Below are positions 46,988-56,420 of a stretch of DNA of 64,000 bases, piece by piece (position 1 is the first letter of the stretch; every line of letters begins with the position of its first letter). The notes beneath the pieces are model-generated. The model was not told the origin of the DNA and made no database searches. It saw only the letters and a program-made list of their open reading frames with translations. The DNA comes from Streptomyces sp. NBC_01214 (GTDB lineage Bacteria; Actinomycetota; Actinomycetes; Streptomycetales; Streptomycetaceae), in the NCBI RefSeq assembly GCF_026340975.1, contig NZ_JAPEOS010000001.1, positions 2,192,501-2,256,500 of the forward strand, read 5' to 3'. The translations under genes and the position numbers were made by a program.

Positions 46988-48712
46988 GTGACAACCATCA
47001 CCCCGAAACCCGGGAACCCGACGACCGCCGAAGCCGAAGCCGGGGCCTCATTTCGCGGGCGGCCCGGTGCGCCCGGTACGCTCACCGCCGTGTCCCACGC
47101 TGATCAGCCCAGAAAGACCGAGAAGGCCCCGGCAACGCCGCCGGGAGCGCCCCGGCCCGCGTCCGCCAGCCCGAGCCCGCTGGGCGAGCTGGCCGCCCTG
47201 CTGGGCATCCCGGCGCCCGGCGCGGCGCAGATCACCGGCATCACGCACGACTCCCGTGCGGTCCGCCCCGGTGACCTGTACGCCGCCCTGCCGGGAGCCA
47301 GGACGCACGGCGCCGACTTCGCCGCCCAGGCGGCCGGCCTCGGTGCCGCCGCCGTGCTGACCGACCCCGCGGGGGCGGAGCGCGCCGCGGCGACCGGCCT
47401 GCCGGTCCTGACCGTCGACGACCCGCGCGGCCGGATGGGAGAGCTCGCCGCCGCGATCTACGGGCGCCCCGGTGAGGGCCTGCTCCAGATCGGGATCACC
47501 GGCACCTCCGGCAAGACCACCACGGCGTACCTCGTCGAAGGCGGCCTGCGCGCGGCGGGCCGTAGCACCGGACTGGTCGGCACCGTCGAGATGCGCATCG
47601 GCGACGAACGCATCAAGTCCGAGCGGACCACCCCCGAGGCCACCGACCTCCAGGCCCTCTTCGCGGTCATGCGCGAGCGCGGGGTCGAGGCCGTGGCCAT
47701 GGAGGTTTCCAGCCACGCCCTGGTGCTCGGCCGGGTCGACGGCTGCGTCTTCGACGTCGCCGTCTTCAACAACCTGAGCCCGGAGCACATGGAGTTCCAC
47801 TCCGACATGGAGGACTACTTCCAGGCCAAGGCGGGGCTCTTCACGGCCCGCCGGGCCCGCCTGGGCGTGGTCAACCTCGACGACGAGTACGGCCGCCGCC
47901 TGGCCAAGGAGGCCACCGTCCCGGTCGTCACCTTCTCCGCCACGGGCGACCCGGCCGCCGACTGGCGCGCCGAGGACGTCGTCACCGGCCACATGGACTC
48001 CACGCTCACGCTGGTCGGTCCCGAGGGGCAGCGCGTGCGCGCCAAGGCCCCGCTGCCCGGCCCGTTCAACGTCGCCAACACCGTCGCCGCGATCGTCACG
48101 CTCGCCGCCGCCGGCCTCGACCCGCAGACCGCCGCCGACGGCGTCGCCGCGGTCCCGGGGGTCCCCGGCCGGCTGGAGCGGGTGGACGCGGGACAGCCGT
48201 ACCTCGCCGTCGTCGACTACGCGCACAAGACGGACGCCGTGGAGTCGGTCCTGCGCGCGCTGCGCGAGGTCACCACCGGCGAGCTGCACATCGTCCTCGG
48301 CTGCGGCGGGGACCGCGACACCACCAAGCGCGGCCCGATGGGGGCCGCGGCCGCCCGGTTCGCCGACGTCGCCGTCCTGACCTCCGACAATCCGCGCTCC
48401 GAGGACCCGCTCGCGATCCTCGCCGCGATGTTCGAGGGCGCCGTGTCCGTGCCGCCCGCCGAGCGGGGCACCGTCCTGGTCGACGCCGACCGGGCCGCGG
48501 CCATCGCGGCCGCCGTCGCCCGCGCCCGACCCGGCGACACCGTGCTGGTGGCCGGCAAGGGCCACGAGCAGGGCCAGGACACCGCCGGTGTCGTCCGCCC
48601 CTTCGACGACCGCACGGTGCTCCGCGCCGCGATCGAGCACCAAGCCGTGCTCGACCGGACGACCGTGCTCGATGAAACGACCCAGGTCCGACAGGCCGAG
48701 GTGAACCAGTGA
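46988..48712 (+). CDS. murE: UDP-MurNAc-L-Ala-D-Glu:diaminopimelate ligase
   Basis: A 574-residue Mur ligase adding diaminopimelate (LL-DAP in Streptomyces) to UDP-MurNAc-dipeptide. ATP loop GTSGKTTT (Lys177), carbamylated Lys281 (FQAKAG) and the DAP-selecting DNPR at 467-470. A Pro/Ala-rich N-terminal extension of about 60 residues is present; GTG 47090 is a possible internal start behind TACGCT. It is coupled to murF (GTGA). Confidence 0.96.
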   Translation: MTTITPKPGNPTTAEAEAGASFRGRPGAPGTLTAVSHADQPRKTEKAPATPPGAPRPASASPSPLGELAALLGIPAPGAAQITGITHDSRAVRPGDLYAALPGARTHGADFAAQAAGLGAAAVLTDPAGAERAAATGLPVLTVDDPRGRMGELAAAIYGRPGEGLLQIGITGTSGKTTTAYLVEGGLRAAGRSTGLVGTVEMRIGDERIKSERTTPEATDLQALFAVMRERGVEAVAMEVSSHALVLGRVDGCVFDVAVFNNLSPEHMEFHSDMEDYFQAKAGLFTARRARLGVVNLDDEYGRRLAKEATVPVVTFSATGDPAADWRAEDVVTGHMDSTLTLVGPEGQRVRAKAPLPGPFNVANTVAAIVTLAAAGLDPQTAADGVAAVPGVPGRLERVDAGQPYLAVVDYAHKTDAVESVLRALREVTTGELHIVLGCGGDRDTTKRGPMGAAAARFADVAVLTSDNPRSEDPLAILAAMFEGAVSVPPAERGTVLVDADRAAAIAAAVARARPGDTVLVAGKGHEQGQDTAGVVRPFDDRTVLRAAIEHQAVLDRTTVLDETTQVRQAEVNQ

Positions 48713-50139
48713 TCGCCCTTTCCCTCGCCGAGATCGCCGACATCACCGGCGGGCGTCCCCACGACATACCGGATCCGTCCGTCCAGGTCACCGGTCCCGT
48801 GGTCTACGACTCCCGCGAGGTCGCGCCGGGCAGCCTGTTCGCCGCCTTCGTCGGCGAGCGGGTCGACGGCCACGACTACGCGCAGCGCGCGGTGTCCGCG
48901 GGCGCCGTGGCCGTCCTCGCGACCCGGCCCGTCGGCGTACCGGCCATCGTGGTCCCCGACGTGGTGGCCGCCCTCGGAGCACTCGCCCGGGCCGTGGTCA
49001 CCCGCCTGGGCACCGATGTCGTGGCCCTCACCGGCTCCGCCGGCAAGACCTCCACCAAGGACCTGATCGCGCAGGTGCTGCAGCACCACGCGCCGACCGT
49101 GTGGACCCCCGGGAACCTCAACAACGAGATCGGCCTGCCGATCACGACGCTGCGCGTCACCGAGGACACCCAGCACCTGGTCCTGGAGATGGGCGCCCGC
49201 GGCATCGGCCACATCCGCTACCTCACCGGACTGACGCCCCCGCGGATCGGTCTGGTCCTCAACGTCGGCACCGCCCACATCGGCGAGTTCGGCGGCCGCG
49301 AACAGATCGCGCAGGCCAAGGGGGAGCTGGTCGAGGCCCTCCCGGCCGAGGCGGAGGGCGGCGTCGCCGTCCTCAACGCCGATGACCTGCTGGTTCGTGA
49401 AATGGCCGGGCGCACGAAGGCCCGTACGGTGCTGTTCGGTGAGGCCGAGGACGCCGAAATCCGGGCCACCGAAGTCCGCATGACGGACAGGGGGACGGCT
49501 TCCTTCACACTGCACACACCGACCGGGTGCAGCGACGTGACCTTGCGGCTGTACGGTGAGCACCACGTGTCGAACGCGCTCGCCGCGGCCGCCGTCGCCC
49601 ATGTACTGGGCATGTCCGTACAGGAGATCGCCACCGCGCTCTCCGGTGCGGGCACGCTGTCCCGGTGGCGGATGGAGGTCACCGAGCGGGCGGACGGTGT
49701 GACGATCGTCAACGACGCCTACAACGCGAACCCCGAGTCCATGCGGGCCGCACTCCGCGCGCTCGCCGCGATGGGCGGGGCCGGCAAGGCGAACGGGGGA
49801 CGCACGTGGGCGGTGCTCGGCCCGATGGCCGAGCTCGGAGACGACGCTCTCGCCGAGCACGACGCGGTCGGACGACTTGTCGTCCGGCTCAACGTGAGCA
49901 AGCTCGTCGCAGTCGGGGGCAGGGAAGCCTCCTGGCTGCAACTGGGCGCATATAACGAGGGTTCGTGGGGTGAGGAGTCGGTGCTCGTGTCCGACGCGCA
50001 GGCGGCGGTCGACCTGTTGCGCAGTGAACTGCGCCCGGGTGACGTCGTGCTGGTGAAGGCTTCCAGGTCGGCCGGTCTGGAGCGGGTGGCCCAGGGCCTT
50101 CTCGACAGCACTGTCGAGGGCGAGGTCGCCGACCGATGA
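48709..50139 (+). CDS. murF: UDP-MurNAc-tripeptide:D-alanyl-D-alanine ligase
   Basis: A 476-residue Mur ligase adding D-Ala-D-Ala. Substrate-binding VVYDSREVAPGSLFAAFVGE, ATP loop GSAGKTST (109-116), LNNEIGLPITTL, LEMGARGIGHIRYL and VNDAYNANPESMRAAL. Its start overlaps the murE stop, and its stop overlaps the mraY start (ATGA), so three genes are coupled. Confidence 0.97.
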   Translation: MIALSLAEIADITGGRPHDIPDPSVQVTGPVVYDSREVAPGSLFAAFVGERVDGHDYAQRAVSAGAVAVLATRPVGVPAIVVPDVVAALGALARAVVTRLGTDVVALTGSAGKTSTKDLIAQVLQHHAPTVWTPGNLNNEIGLPITTLRVTEDTQHLVLEMGARGIGHIRYLTGLTPPRIGLVLNVGTAHIGEFGGREQIAQAKGELVEALPAEAEGGVAVLNADDLLVREMAGRTKARTVLFGEAEDAEIRATEVRMTDRGTASFTLHTPTGCSDVTLRLYGEHHVSNALAAAAVAHVLGMSVQEIATALSGAGTLSRWRMEVTERADGVTIVNDAYNANPESMRAALRALAAMGGAGKANGGRTWAVLGPMAELGDDALAEHDAVGRLVVRLNVSKLVAVGGREASWLQLGAYNEGSWGEESVLVSDAQAAVDLLRSELRPGDVVLVKASRSAGLERVAQGLLDSTVEGEVADR

Positions 50140-51206
50140 GGCAGATCCTGTTCGCCGGTGTCATCGGCATGTTCCTCACCGTCACCGGCACCCCGCTGCT
50201 GATCAAGCTGCTCGCCCGCAAGGGCTACGGCCAGTTCATCCGCGACGACGGCCCCCGCGGCCACGCCGGGAAGAAGGGCACGCCCACCATGGGCGGCATC
50301 TCCTTCATCCTGGCGACGCTCATCGCGTACGCCCTGACGAAGGTCCTCACCGGTGAGGAGCCGAGCTTCTCGGGCCTGCTCGTGCTGTTCCTGATGGCCG
50401 GCATGGGCCTCGTCGGGTACCTGGACGACTACATCAAGATCGTCAAGCGGCGTTCGCTGGGCCTGCGGGCCAAGGCGAAGATGTCCGGCCAGCTGATCGT
50501 CGGCATCGCCTTCGCGGTGCTGGCCCTCCAGTTCAAGGACTCGCGCGGGCTGACCCCGGCCTCCACCAAGCTGTCGTTCGTCACGGACTTCGGCTGGTCG
50601 ATAGGTCCGGTGCTGTTCGTGGTGTGGGCGCTGTTCATGATCTTGGCGATGTCCAACGGCGTGAACCTCACCGACGGTCTGGACGGTCTCGCGACCGGCG
50701 CCGCGGTGATGGTCTTCGGCGCCTACACCTTCATCGGTGTCTGGCAGTTCCAGGAGTCCTGCGCCAGGGCCGGTGACCTCACCAACCCGAACGCATGCTT
50801 CGAGGTGCGCGACCCGCTCGACCTCGCGGTCGTCGCCTCCGCCCTCATGGGCGCCTGCTTCGGCTTCCTGTGGTGGAACACCTCGCCCGCCAAGATCTTC
50901 ATGGGTGACACCGGCTCGCTCGCCCTCGGCGGCGCGCTCGCGGGCCTCGCCATCTGCTCCCGCACGGAGTTCCTGATGGCGCTCCTCGGCGGCCTCTTCG
51001 TGCTCATCACGATGTCGGTCGTCATCCAGGTCGGTTCCTTCAAGATGACCGGCAAGCGGGTCTTCCGGATGGCACCACTGCAGCACCACTTCGAGCTCAA
51101 GGGCTGGTCCGAGGTACTGGTCGTGGTCCGCTTCTGGATCATCCAGGGCATGTGCGTGATCGTTGGTCTCGGTCTCTTCTACGCGGGATGGGCAGCCGAC
51201 AAGTGA
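50136..51206 (+). CDS. mraY: Phospho-MurNAc-pentapeptide transferase
   Basis: A 356-residue polytopic enzyme making lipid I on undecaprenyl phosphate. GTPTMGGISF, GYLDDYIK (catalytic Asp pair), SNGVNLTDGLDGLA and MGDTGSLALGG are hallmark motifs; about ten membrane helices are evident. Coupled by ATGA to murF and by GTGA to murD. Confidence 0.97.
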   Translation: MRQILFAGVIGMFLTVTGTPLLIKLLARKGYGQFIRDDGPRGHAGKKGTPTMGGISFILATLIAYALTKVLTGEEPSFSGLLVLFLMAGMGLVGYLDDYIKIVKRRSLGLRAKAKMSGQLIVGIAFAVLALQFKDSRGLTPASTKLSFVTDFGWSIGPVLFVVWALFMILAMSNGVNLTDGLDGLATGAAVMVFGAYTFIGVWQFQESCARAGDLTNPNACFEVRDPLDLAVVASALMGACFGFLWWNTSPAKIFMGDTGSLALGGALAGLAICSRTEFLMALLGGLFVLITMSVVIQVGSFKMTGKRVFRMAPLQHHFELKGWSEVLVVVRFWIIQGMCVIVGLGLFYAGWAADK

Positions 51207-52705
51207 CGTCCTGGCAGGACAAGAACATCACCGTCGCCGGTCTCGGCGTGAGCGGCATCAGTGCCGCCCGCGCCCTGGCCGGCCTCGGCGCAGTGGTGAC
51301 CGTGGTCGACAACGGTGACGGTGACGCGCACCGCGCCCGGGCCGCCGAGCTCGCGGCGGAGGGCATCACCGTCCGCCTCGGCCGCCTCGCGGACGGCGGG
51401 CACGCGGGCGAGGTCCTGCCCGAGGGCACCGAGCTGGTCGTCACCTCGCCCGGCTGGAAGCCCGACAGCCCGCTGTTCGAGGCCGCCGCCAAGGCCGGCG
51501 TGGACGTGGTCGGGGACGTGGAGATCGCCTGGCTGCTGCGCGAGGTCGGCCAGGAGCGGCGTGCCCTGCGGTCCGGCGAGGACGCGGCCGCAGCCCCCCG
51601 CAGGGCCCCGGCCCCCTGGCTCGCGATCACCGGCACCAACGGCAAGACCACCACCACCCAGATGCTGGCGTCGATCCTGAAGGCCGCGGGCCTGCGCACC
51701 GCCGCCGTCGGCAACATCGGCACCCCGATCATCGACGTGGTGCTCGGCGAGCAGGAGTACGACGTGCTCGCCGTCGAACTCTCCAGCTACCAGCTGCACT
51801 GGGCGCCCTCGTTGCGCGTCCACTCGGCGGCCGTGCTGAACCTGGCCCCCGACCACCTCGACTGGCACGGCTCGATGCAGGCGTACGCCGCCGACAAGGG
51901 CCGGATCTACGAGGGCAACACGGTCGCCTGCGTCTACAACGTCGCCGACCCGGCCACCGAGGACCTGGTCGTGGAGGCAGACGTCGAAGAGGGCTGCCGC
52001 GCGATCGGCTTCACCCTCGGCGCCCCCGGCCCCTCCATGCTCGGCGTCGTCGACGGCATCCTCGTCGACCGGGCCTTCGTGGAGAACCGGCAGAAGAACG
52101 CCCAGGAGCTCGCCGAGGTCACGGACGTCAACCCGCCGGCCCCGCACAACATCGCCAACGCGCTCGCCGCCGCGGCCCTGGCCCGCGCCTTCGGCGTGGA
52201 GCCGCGCGCCGTCCGCGACGGGCTGCGCGACTTCCGCCCGGACGCCCACCGCGTCGCGTACGTGGACGAGGTCGACTCGGTCACCTACATCGACGACTCC
52301 AAGGCCACCAACACGCACGCGGCGGAGGCCTCGCTCGCGGCCTTCGAGCCGGTCGTCTGGATCGCCGGCGGCCTCGCCAAGGGCGCGACCTTCGACGAGC
52401 TCGTGCAGAACGCCGCGAAGCGGCTGCGCGGCGCCGTACTGATCGGCGCCGACCGGGCGCTCATCGCCGAGGCGCTGGCGCGACACGCCCCCGAGGTCCC
52501 GGTCGTCGACCTCGACCGGACCGACACTGGGGCGATGCTCGCAGCGGTCCGGGAAGCCGCCGCGCTCGCCGAGCCCGGCGACACGGTCCTGCTGGCACCT
52601 GCCTGCGCCTCGATGGACATGTTCGCGAACTACAACAAGCGTGGGGACGCATTCGCCGACGCGGTGCGCGAACTGGCCGCCGAGAACGCTGCGGACACGG
52701 CCTAG
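51203..52705 (+). CDS. murD: UDP-MurNAc-L-alanine:D-glutamate ligase
   Basis: A 500-residue Mur ligase: N-terminal Rossmann loop VAGLGVSGISAARALAGLG, ATP loop GTNGKTTT (Lys148), NLAPDHLDWHG, and YIDDSKATNTHAAEASLA. GTG 51203 overlaps the mraY stop, fixing the start. A 70-bp gap with its own ribosome-binding site leads to ftsW. Confidence 0.97.
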   Translation: MTSWQDKNITVAGLGVSGISAARALAGLGAVVTVVDNGDGDAHRARAAELAAEGITVRLGRLADGGHAGEVLPEGTELVVTSPGWKPDSPLFEAAAKAGVDVVGDVEIAWLLREVGQERRALRSGEDAAAAPRRAPAPWLAITGTNGKTTTTQMLASILKAAGLRTAAVGNIGTPIIDVVLGEQEYDVLAVELSSYQLHWAPSLRVHSAAVLNLAPDHLDWHGSMQAYAADKGRIYEGNTVACVYNVADPATEDLVVEADVEEGCRAIGFTLGAPGPSMLGVVDGILVDRAFVENRQKNAQELAEVTDVNPPAPHNIANALAAAALARAFGVEPRAVRDGLRDFRPDAHRVAYVDEVDSVTYIDDSKATNTHAAEASLAAFEPVVWIAGGLAKGATFDELVQNAAKRLRGAVLIGADRALIAEALARHAPEVPVVDLDRTDTGAMLAAVREAAALAEPGDTVLLAPACASMDMFANYNKRGDAFADAVRELAAENAADTA

Positions 52706-52775
52706 GCCGGGGGCTCCGGGACAGGTTCCCTCCGGCCGGCAGCTCGCCTCGTACGAGTGGAGGGGAAGATCACAG

Positions 52776-54137
52776 ATGCCGGCCAAGCAGATGCTGCCGG
52801 GGCGGCGGCCGTCCGCCGTGAAGGCGCAGGGCCGCAAACGCCCTGCGGTGCGTTCGAAGCGGCCCGCCGGGCGCGGGCCGCTGGCCCGGCTGCGGCGTAC
52901 GCAGCGGCAGTTGCAGAAGGCCTGGGACCGCCCGCTCACCGCCTACTACCTGATTTTCGGCAGTTCCCTGCTCATCACCGTGCTCGGCCTGGTGATGGTG
53001 TACTCGGCCTCGATGATCAAGGCCCTCCAGCTCGGCCTCGGCGACGCGTACTTCTTCAAGAAGCAGTTCCTGGCCGCCCTCATCGGTGGCGCGCTCCTGA
53101 TGGTCGCCTCCCGGATGCCGGTCAAACTGCACCGGGCGCTCTCGTACCCGGTGCTCGCCGGCACGCTCTTCCTGATGGTCCTGGTCCAGGTCCCGGGGAT
53201 AGGCGTCTCGATCAACGGCAACCAGAATTGGATCTCCCTTGGCGGTCCGTTCATGCTCCAGCCCAGCGAGTTCGGCAAACTGGCGCTGATCCTGTGGGGC
53301 GCCGACCTGCTGGCGCGCAAGGGCGACAAGGGGCTGCTGAGCCAGTGGAAGCACCTGTTGGTGCCGCTGGTCCCGGTGGCCTTCCTACTGCTCGGCCTGA
53401 TCATGCTGGGCGGGGACATGGGCACCGCGATGATCCTCGGCGCCATCCTGTTCGGTCTGCTCTGGCTGGCCGGGGCCCCGACCCGGATGTTCGTCGGGGT
53501 GCTCGCCTTCGCGGGTGCGATCGTCGCACTGCTCATCAAGACGAGCCCGCACCGGATGGACCGGCTGGAATGCCTGGGGGCGACAGAACCGGGCAAGAAC
53601 GACCTTTGCTGGCAGGCCGTTCACGGAATCTACGCCCTCGCCTCAGGTGGATGGTTCGGTTCCGGCCTGGGTGCAAGTGTGGAAAAATGGGGGCAACTAC
53701 CCGAAGCCCACACCGACTTCATCTTCGCCATCACCGGGGAGGAACTGGGTCTGGCGGGGACGCTGTCGGTGCTCGCCCTGTTCGCGGCTCTAGGCTATGC
53801 GGGTATCCGCGTGGCCGGACGCACGGAGGATTCCTTCGTACGGTTTGCCGCGGGAGGCGTGACCACCTGGATCACGGCCCAGGCCGTGATCAACATCGGT
53901 GCGGTGCTCGGCCTGCTGCCGATCGCCGGAGTCCCGCTCCCGCTGTTCTCCTACGGAGGGTCAGCCCTGCTGCCGACCATGTTCGCGGTCGGACTGCTCA
54001 TCGCCTTCGCGCGTGAGGAGCCGGCGGCGCGCGCGGCCCTCGCGATGCGACAGCCGAAGACCGGCTGGTGGCGGACCGGGGTGAGATGGAAGTCGATGAG
54101 ACGGCGCGTCAAGAAGCGTCCGTCCGGAGAGCGGTGA
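52776..54137 (+). CDS. ftsW: Septal peptidoglycan polymerase (SEDS protein)
   Basis: A 453-residue SEDS glycosyltransferase working with FtsI. Basic cytoplasmic N-terminus (1-50), about ten membrane helices, GNQNWISLGGPFMLQPSEFGK, GGDMGTAMILGAI, and the C-terminal signature HTDFIFAITGEELG and LFSYGGSALL. ATG 52776 is set by GGAGGGGAAG 7 nt upstream; the frame continues into murD without support. Confidence 0.96.
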   Translation: MPAKQMLPGRRPSAVKAQGRKRPAVRSKRPAGRGPLARLRRTQRQLQKAWDRPLTAYYLIFGSSLLITVLGLVMVYSASMIKALQLGLGDAYFFKKQFLAALIGGALLMVASRMPVKLHRALSYPVLAGTLFLMVLVQVPGIGVSINGNQNWISLGGPFMLQPSEFGKLALILWGADLLARKGDKGLLSQWKHLLVPLVPVAFLLLGLIMLGGDMGTAMILGAILFGLLWLAGAPTRMFVGVLAFAGAIVALLIKTSPHRMDRLECLGATEPGKNDLCWQAVHGIYALASGGWFGSGLGASVEKWGQLPEAHTDFIFAITGEELGLAGTLSVLALFAALGYAGIRVAGRTEDSFVRFAAGGVTTWITAQAVINIGAVLGLLPIAGVPLPLFSYGGSALLPTMFAVGLLIAFAREEPAARAALAMRQPKTGWWRTGVRWKSMRRRVKKRPSGER

Positions 54138-54143
54138 AATTCG

Positions 54144-55238
54144 GTGCATGTCGTACTCGCCGGTGGGGGGACCGCCGGCCACATCGAGCCGGCGCTCGCC
54201 CTCGCGGACGCCCTGCGCAGGCAGGACCCTTCAGTGGGCATCACCGCCCTCGGCACGGAGCGCGGACTGGAAACCCGCCTGGTGCCGGAACGCGGCTACG
54301 AGCTGGGTCTGATCCCCGCCGTTCCGTTGCCCCGCAAGCCGACCCCGGAACTGATCACCGTCCCGGGACGGCTGCGCGGCACCATCAAGGCGGCGGAGGA
54401 GATCCTGATCCGCACCAAGGCCGACTGCGTCGTCGGCTTCGGCGGCTACGTGGCCCTGCCCGGCTATCTCGCGGCCAAGCGCCTCGGGGTGCCCATCATC
54501 GTGCACGAGGCCAACGCCAGGCCCGGACTGGCCAATAAGATCGGCTCCCGGTACGCGCACGCCGTCGCGGTCTCCACCCCCGACAGCAAGCTGCGCGGCG
54601 CCCGCTACGTGGGCATCCCGCTGCGCCGCTCCATCTCCACCCTCGACCGGGCCGCGGTCCGCCCGGAGGCGCGCGCCGCCTTCGGCCTGGACCCCAACCT
54701 GCCCACGCTGCTGGTCTCCGGCGGTTCGCAGGGCGCCCGTCGCCTCAACGAGACGATCCAGCAGGTCGCGTCGACCCTCCAGCGCTCCGGGATCCAGATC
54801 CTGCACGCCGTCGGGCCGAAGAACGAACTGCCGCGTGTCGACAACATGCCCGGGATGCCGCCGTATGTGCCGGTACCGTACGTGGACCGGATGGATCTCG
54901 CGTACGCCGCCGCCGACATGATGCTGTGCCGCGCGGGAGCGATGACCGTCGCCGAACTCTCCGCCGTCGGGCTCCCCGCCGCCTACGTCCCGTTGCCGAT
55001 CGGCAACGGTGAACAGCGGCTCAACGCCCAGCCGGTGGTGAAGGCCGGTGGCGGCCTGCTCGTGGACGACGCGGAGCTGACGCCCGACTGGGTGCTGAGC
55101 CAGGTCCTCCCGGTGCTGTCCGACCCGCACCGCCTGTACGAGATGTCCCGGGCCGCCGGTGAGTTCGGCCGCCGGGACGCCGACGAGCTCCTGGTCGGCA
55201 TGGTCTACGAGGCGATCGCGGCCCACAGGTCCCGCTGA
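54144..55238 (+). CDS. murG: UDP-GlcNAc:undecaprenyl-PP-MurNAc-pentapeptide GlcNAc transferase
   Basis: A 364-residue GT28 enzyme forming lipid II. N-terminal G-loop GGGTAGH (7-13), [28 protein letters not shown], the UDP-GlcNAc motif [12 protein letters not shown] and [21 protein letters not shown] 54144 follows ftsW by 6 bp, with GGAGAGCGG inside the ftsW end. murC, which follows murG in many bacteria, is absent here. Confidence 0.97.
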   Translation: MHVVLAGGGTAGHIEPALALADALRRQDPSVGITALGTERGLETRLVPERGYELGLIPAVPLPRKPTPELITVPGRLRGTIKAAEEILIRTKADCVVGFGGYVALPGYLAAKRLGVPIIVHEANARPGLANKIGSRYAHAVAVSTPDSKLRGARYVGIPLRRSISTLDRAAVRPEARAAFGLDPNLPTLLVSGGSQGARRLNETIQQVASTLQRSGIQILHAVGPKNELPRVDNMPGMPPYVPVPYVDRMDLAYAAADMMLCRAGAMTVAELSAVGLPAAYVPLPIGNGEQRLNAQPVVKAGGGLLVDDAELTPDWVLSQVLPVLSDPHRLYEMSRAAGEFGRRDADELLVGMVYEAIAAHRSR

Positions 55239-55268
55239 GGCGGGTAGCGCAGACGCAGGAGGCAGGGA

Positions 55269-56141
55269 GTGGCCGGAGGGACGACCGCGCGGCGCGGAAC
55301 ACCGTTTTCTGATCGGTCCGGCCCGGCTGCCCGCAAGGGCACCGGCGCTCCCAAGCCGCCGAAGCCCCCCAAGGCCCCCAAGGCCCCCAAGGCCCCGAAG
55401 TCGGCCCCGGGGGCCGGCCCACAGGGTTCCGGCGCACGCCTGCGCCGGGGCCCCGTGCTGGCCTCCCTGGCCGCCGCGGTGGTCCTCGCCGCGGGCGGCA
55501 CCTGGGTGCTCTACGGCTCGTCCTGGCTCCGCGTGGAGAAGGTCGCCGCCACCGGCATGGACGTGCTCACCTCCGAGCAGGTCCTCGGTGCCGCGGCCGT
55601 CCCGGTCGGCGCGCCCCTGGTGAGCGTCGACACCGAGGAGATCGAGGGTCGGGTCCGCGGCCGGCTGCCCCGCATCGACTCGGTCGACGTGGTGCGGGCC
55701 TGGCCGCACGGCATCGGTCTGAAAGTGACGGAACGCAAACCCGTCCTGCTCATCAAAAAGGACGCCAACTTCGTGGAAGTGGACGCATCGGGTGTGCGAT
55801 TCGACACGGTTCCGAAAGCACCCGCGGGTGTTCCGGTCCTCGAATTGAACGCCGGTCGATCGCCGAGCGCCCGCCGCTTCGACGAGGAACGGCTGCTGCA
55901 CGAGGCCGTACTCGTCGCGGGCGCCCTCCCGGAGCCGATCGCCAAGGAAACCGTGCAGGTCAAGGTGGGTTCCTACGATTCGGTCGCGCTGGAGCTCACC
56001 GGGGGCCGGTCCGTGACGTGGGGGAGCGGTGAACAGAGCGATGCGAAGGGACGCGCATTGAACGCTTTGTTGAAAGCCGCTCCCAAGGCCGCCCACTTCG
56101 ACGTGAGCGTCCCCACCGCCCCTGCTGCGTCCGGGAGTTGA
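55269..56141 (+). CDS. ftsQ: Cell division protein FtsQ/DivIB
   Basis: A 290-residue bitopic division protein: disordered basic N-terminus with KAPKAPKAPK repeats (near 30-44), one membrane helix (about 62-83), a POTRA domain beginning LRVEKVAATGMDVL and the FtsQ beta domain (RAWPHGIGLKVTERKPVLLI, VDASGVRFD). AGGAGG precedes GTG 55269. Its 3' end is followed by the ftsZ promoter region. Confidence 0.94.
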   Translation: MAGGTTARRGTPFSDRSGPAARKGTGAPKPPKPPKAPKAPKAPKSAPGAGPQGSGARLRRGPVLASLAAAVVLAAGGTWVLYGSSWLRVEKVAATGMDVLTSEQVLGAAAVPVGAPLVSVDTEEIEGRVRGRLPRIDSVDVVRAWPHGIGLKVTERKPVLLIKKDANFVEVDASGVRFDTVPKAPAGVPVLELNAGRSPSARRFDEERLLHEAVLVAGALPEPIAKETVQVKVGSYDSVALELTGGRSVTWGSGEQSDAKGRALNALLKAAPKAAHFDVSVPTAPAASGS

Positions 56142-56188
56142 CGTCCGGTCCAACAGCGGCGCACCCTGGTTGGCCAGCGATACGGGTG

Positions 56189-56203
56189 ATCACATAGGGT
56201 GAA
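56189..56203. promoter_or_regulatory. BldD-like box upstream of ftsZ
   Basis: ATCACATAGGGTGAA fits the reported BldD consensus (nTnACnC(A/T)GnGTnAn) with one mismatch. It overlaps a TAGGGT -10-like hexamer. ftsZ is an established BldD target in Streptomyces. Confidence 0.55.
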
Positions 56204-56224
56204 AAGAAAAACGGGAGGTTCGGC

Positions 56225-56262
56225 GTGTTCGTTGAACACGCGCTACTTGTCGACTTAGTGTC
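56225..56262 (+). promoter_or_regulatory. ftsZ promoter with inverted repeat and WhiA-like motif
   Basis: TTGAAC (56232-56237), an 18-bp spacer, then TAGTGT (56256-56261) is the best promoter. GTGTTC-gtt-GAACAC (56225-56239) overlaps its -35. GTGTC at 56258-56262 and GACAC at 56390-56394 match the WhiA motif. Several promoters are known to drive ftsZ in Streptomyces. Confidence 0.5.
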
Positions 56263-56420
56263 CTGTTCGGAAGAGTCCGAGGAACAGGCACACCCCTAAC
56301 CCTAAACTTCAGGGTGAGGGTTCGGGTCGGCGCGTTCGGACCGTCCCTATTTCGGCATCAGTCGTCGCAACGCAGGCCCGCGAGGCGGCGACACGTAACT
56401 CGAGGCGAGAGGCCTTCGAC

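Noticed and set aside
56284..56310. CCCTAACCCTAAA, resembling a eukaryotic telomere repeat, upstream of ftsZ
   Set aside because: Only two units; it pairs with the following AGGGTGAGGGTT as an ordinary inverted repeat in a promoter region.
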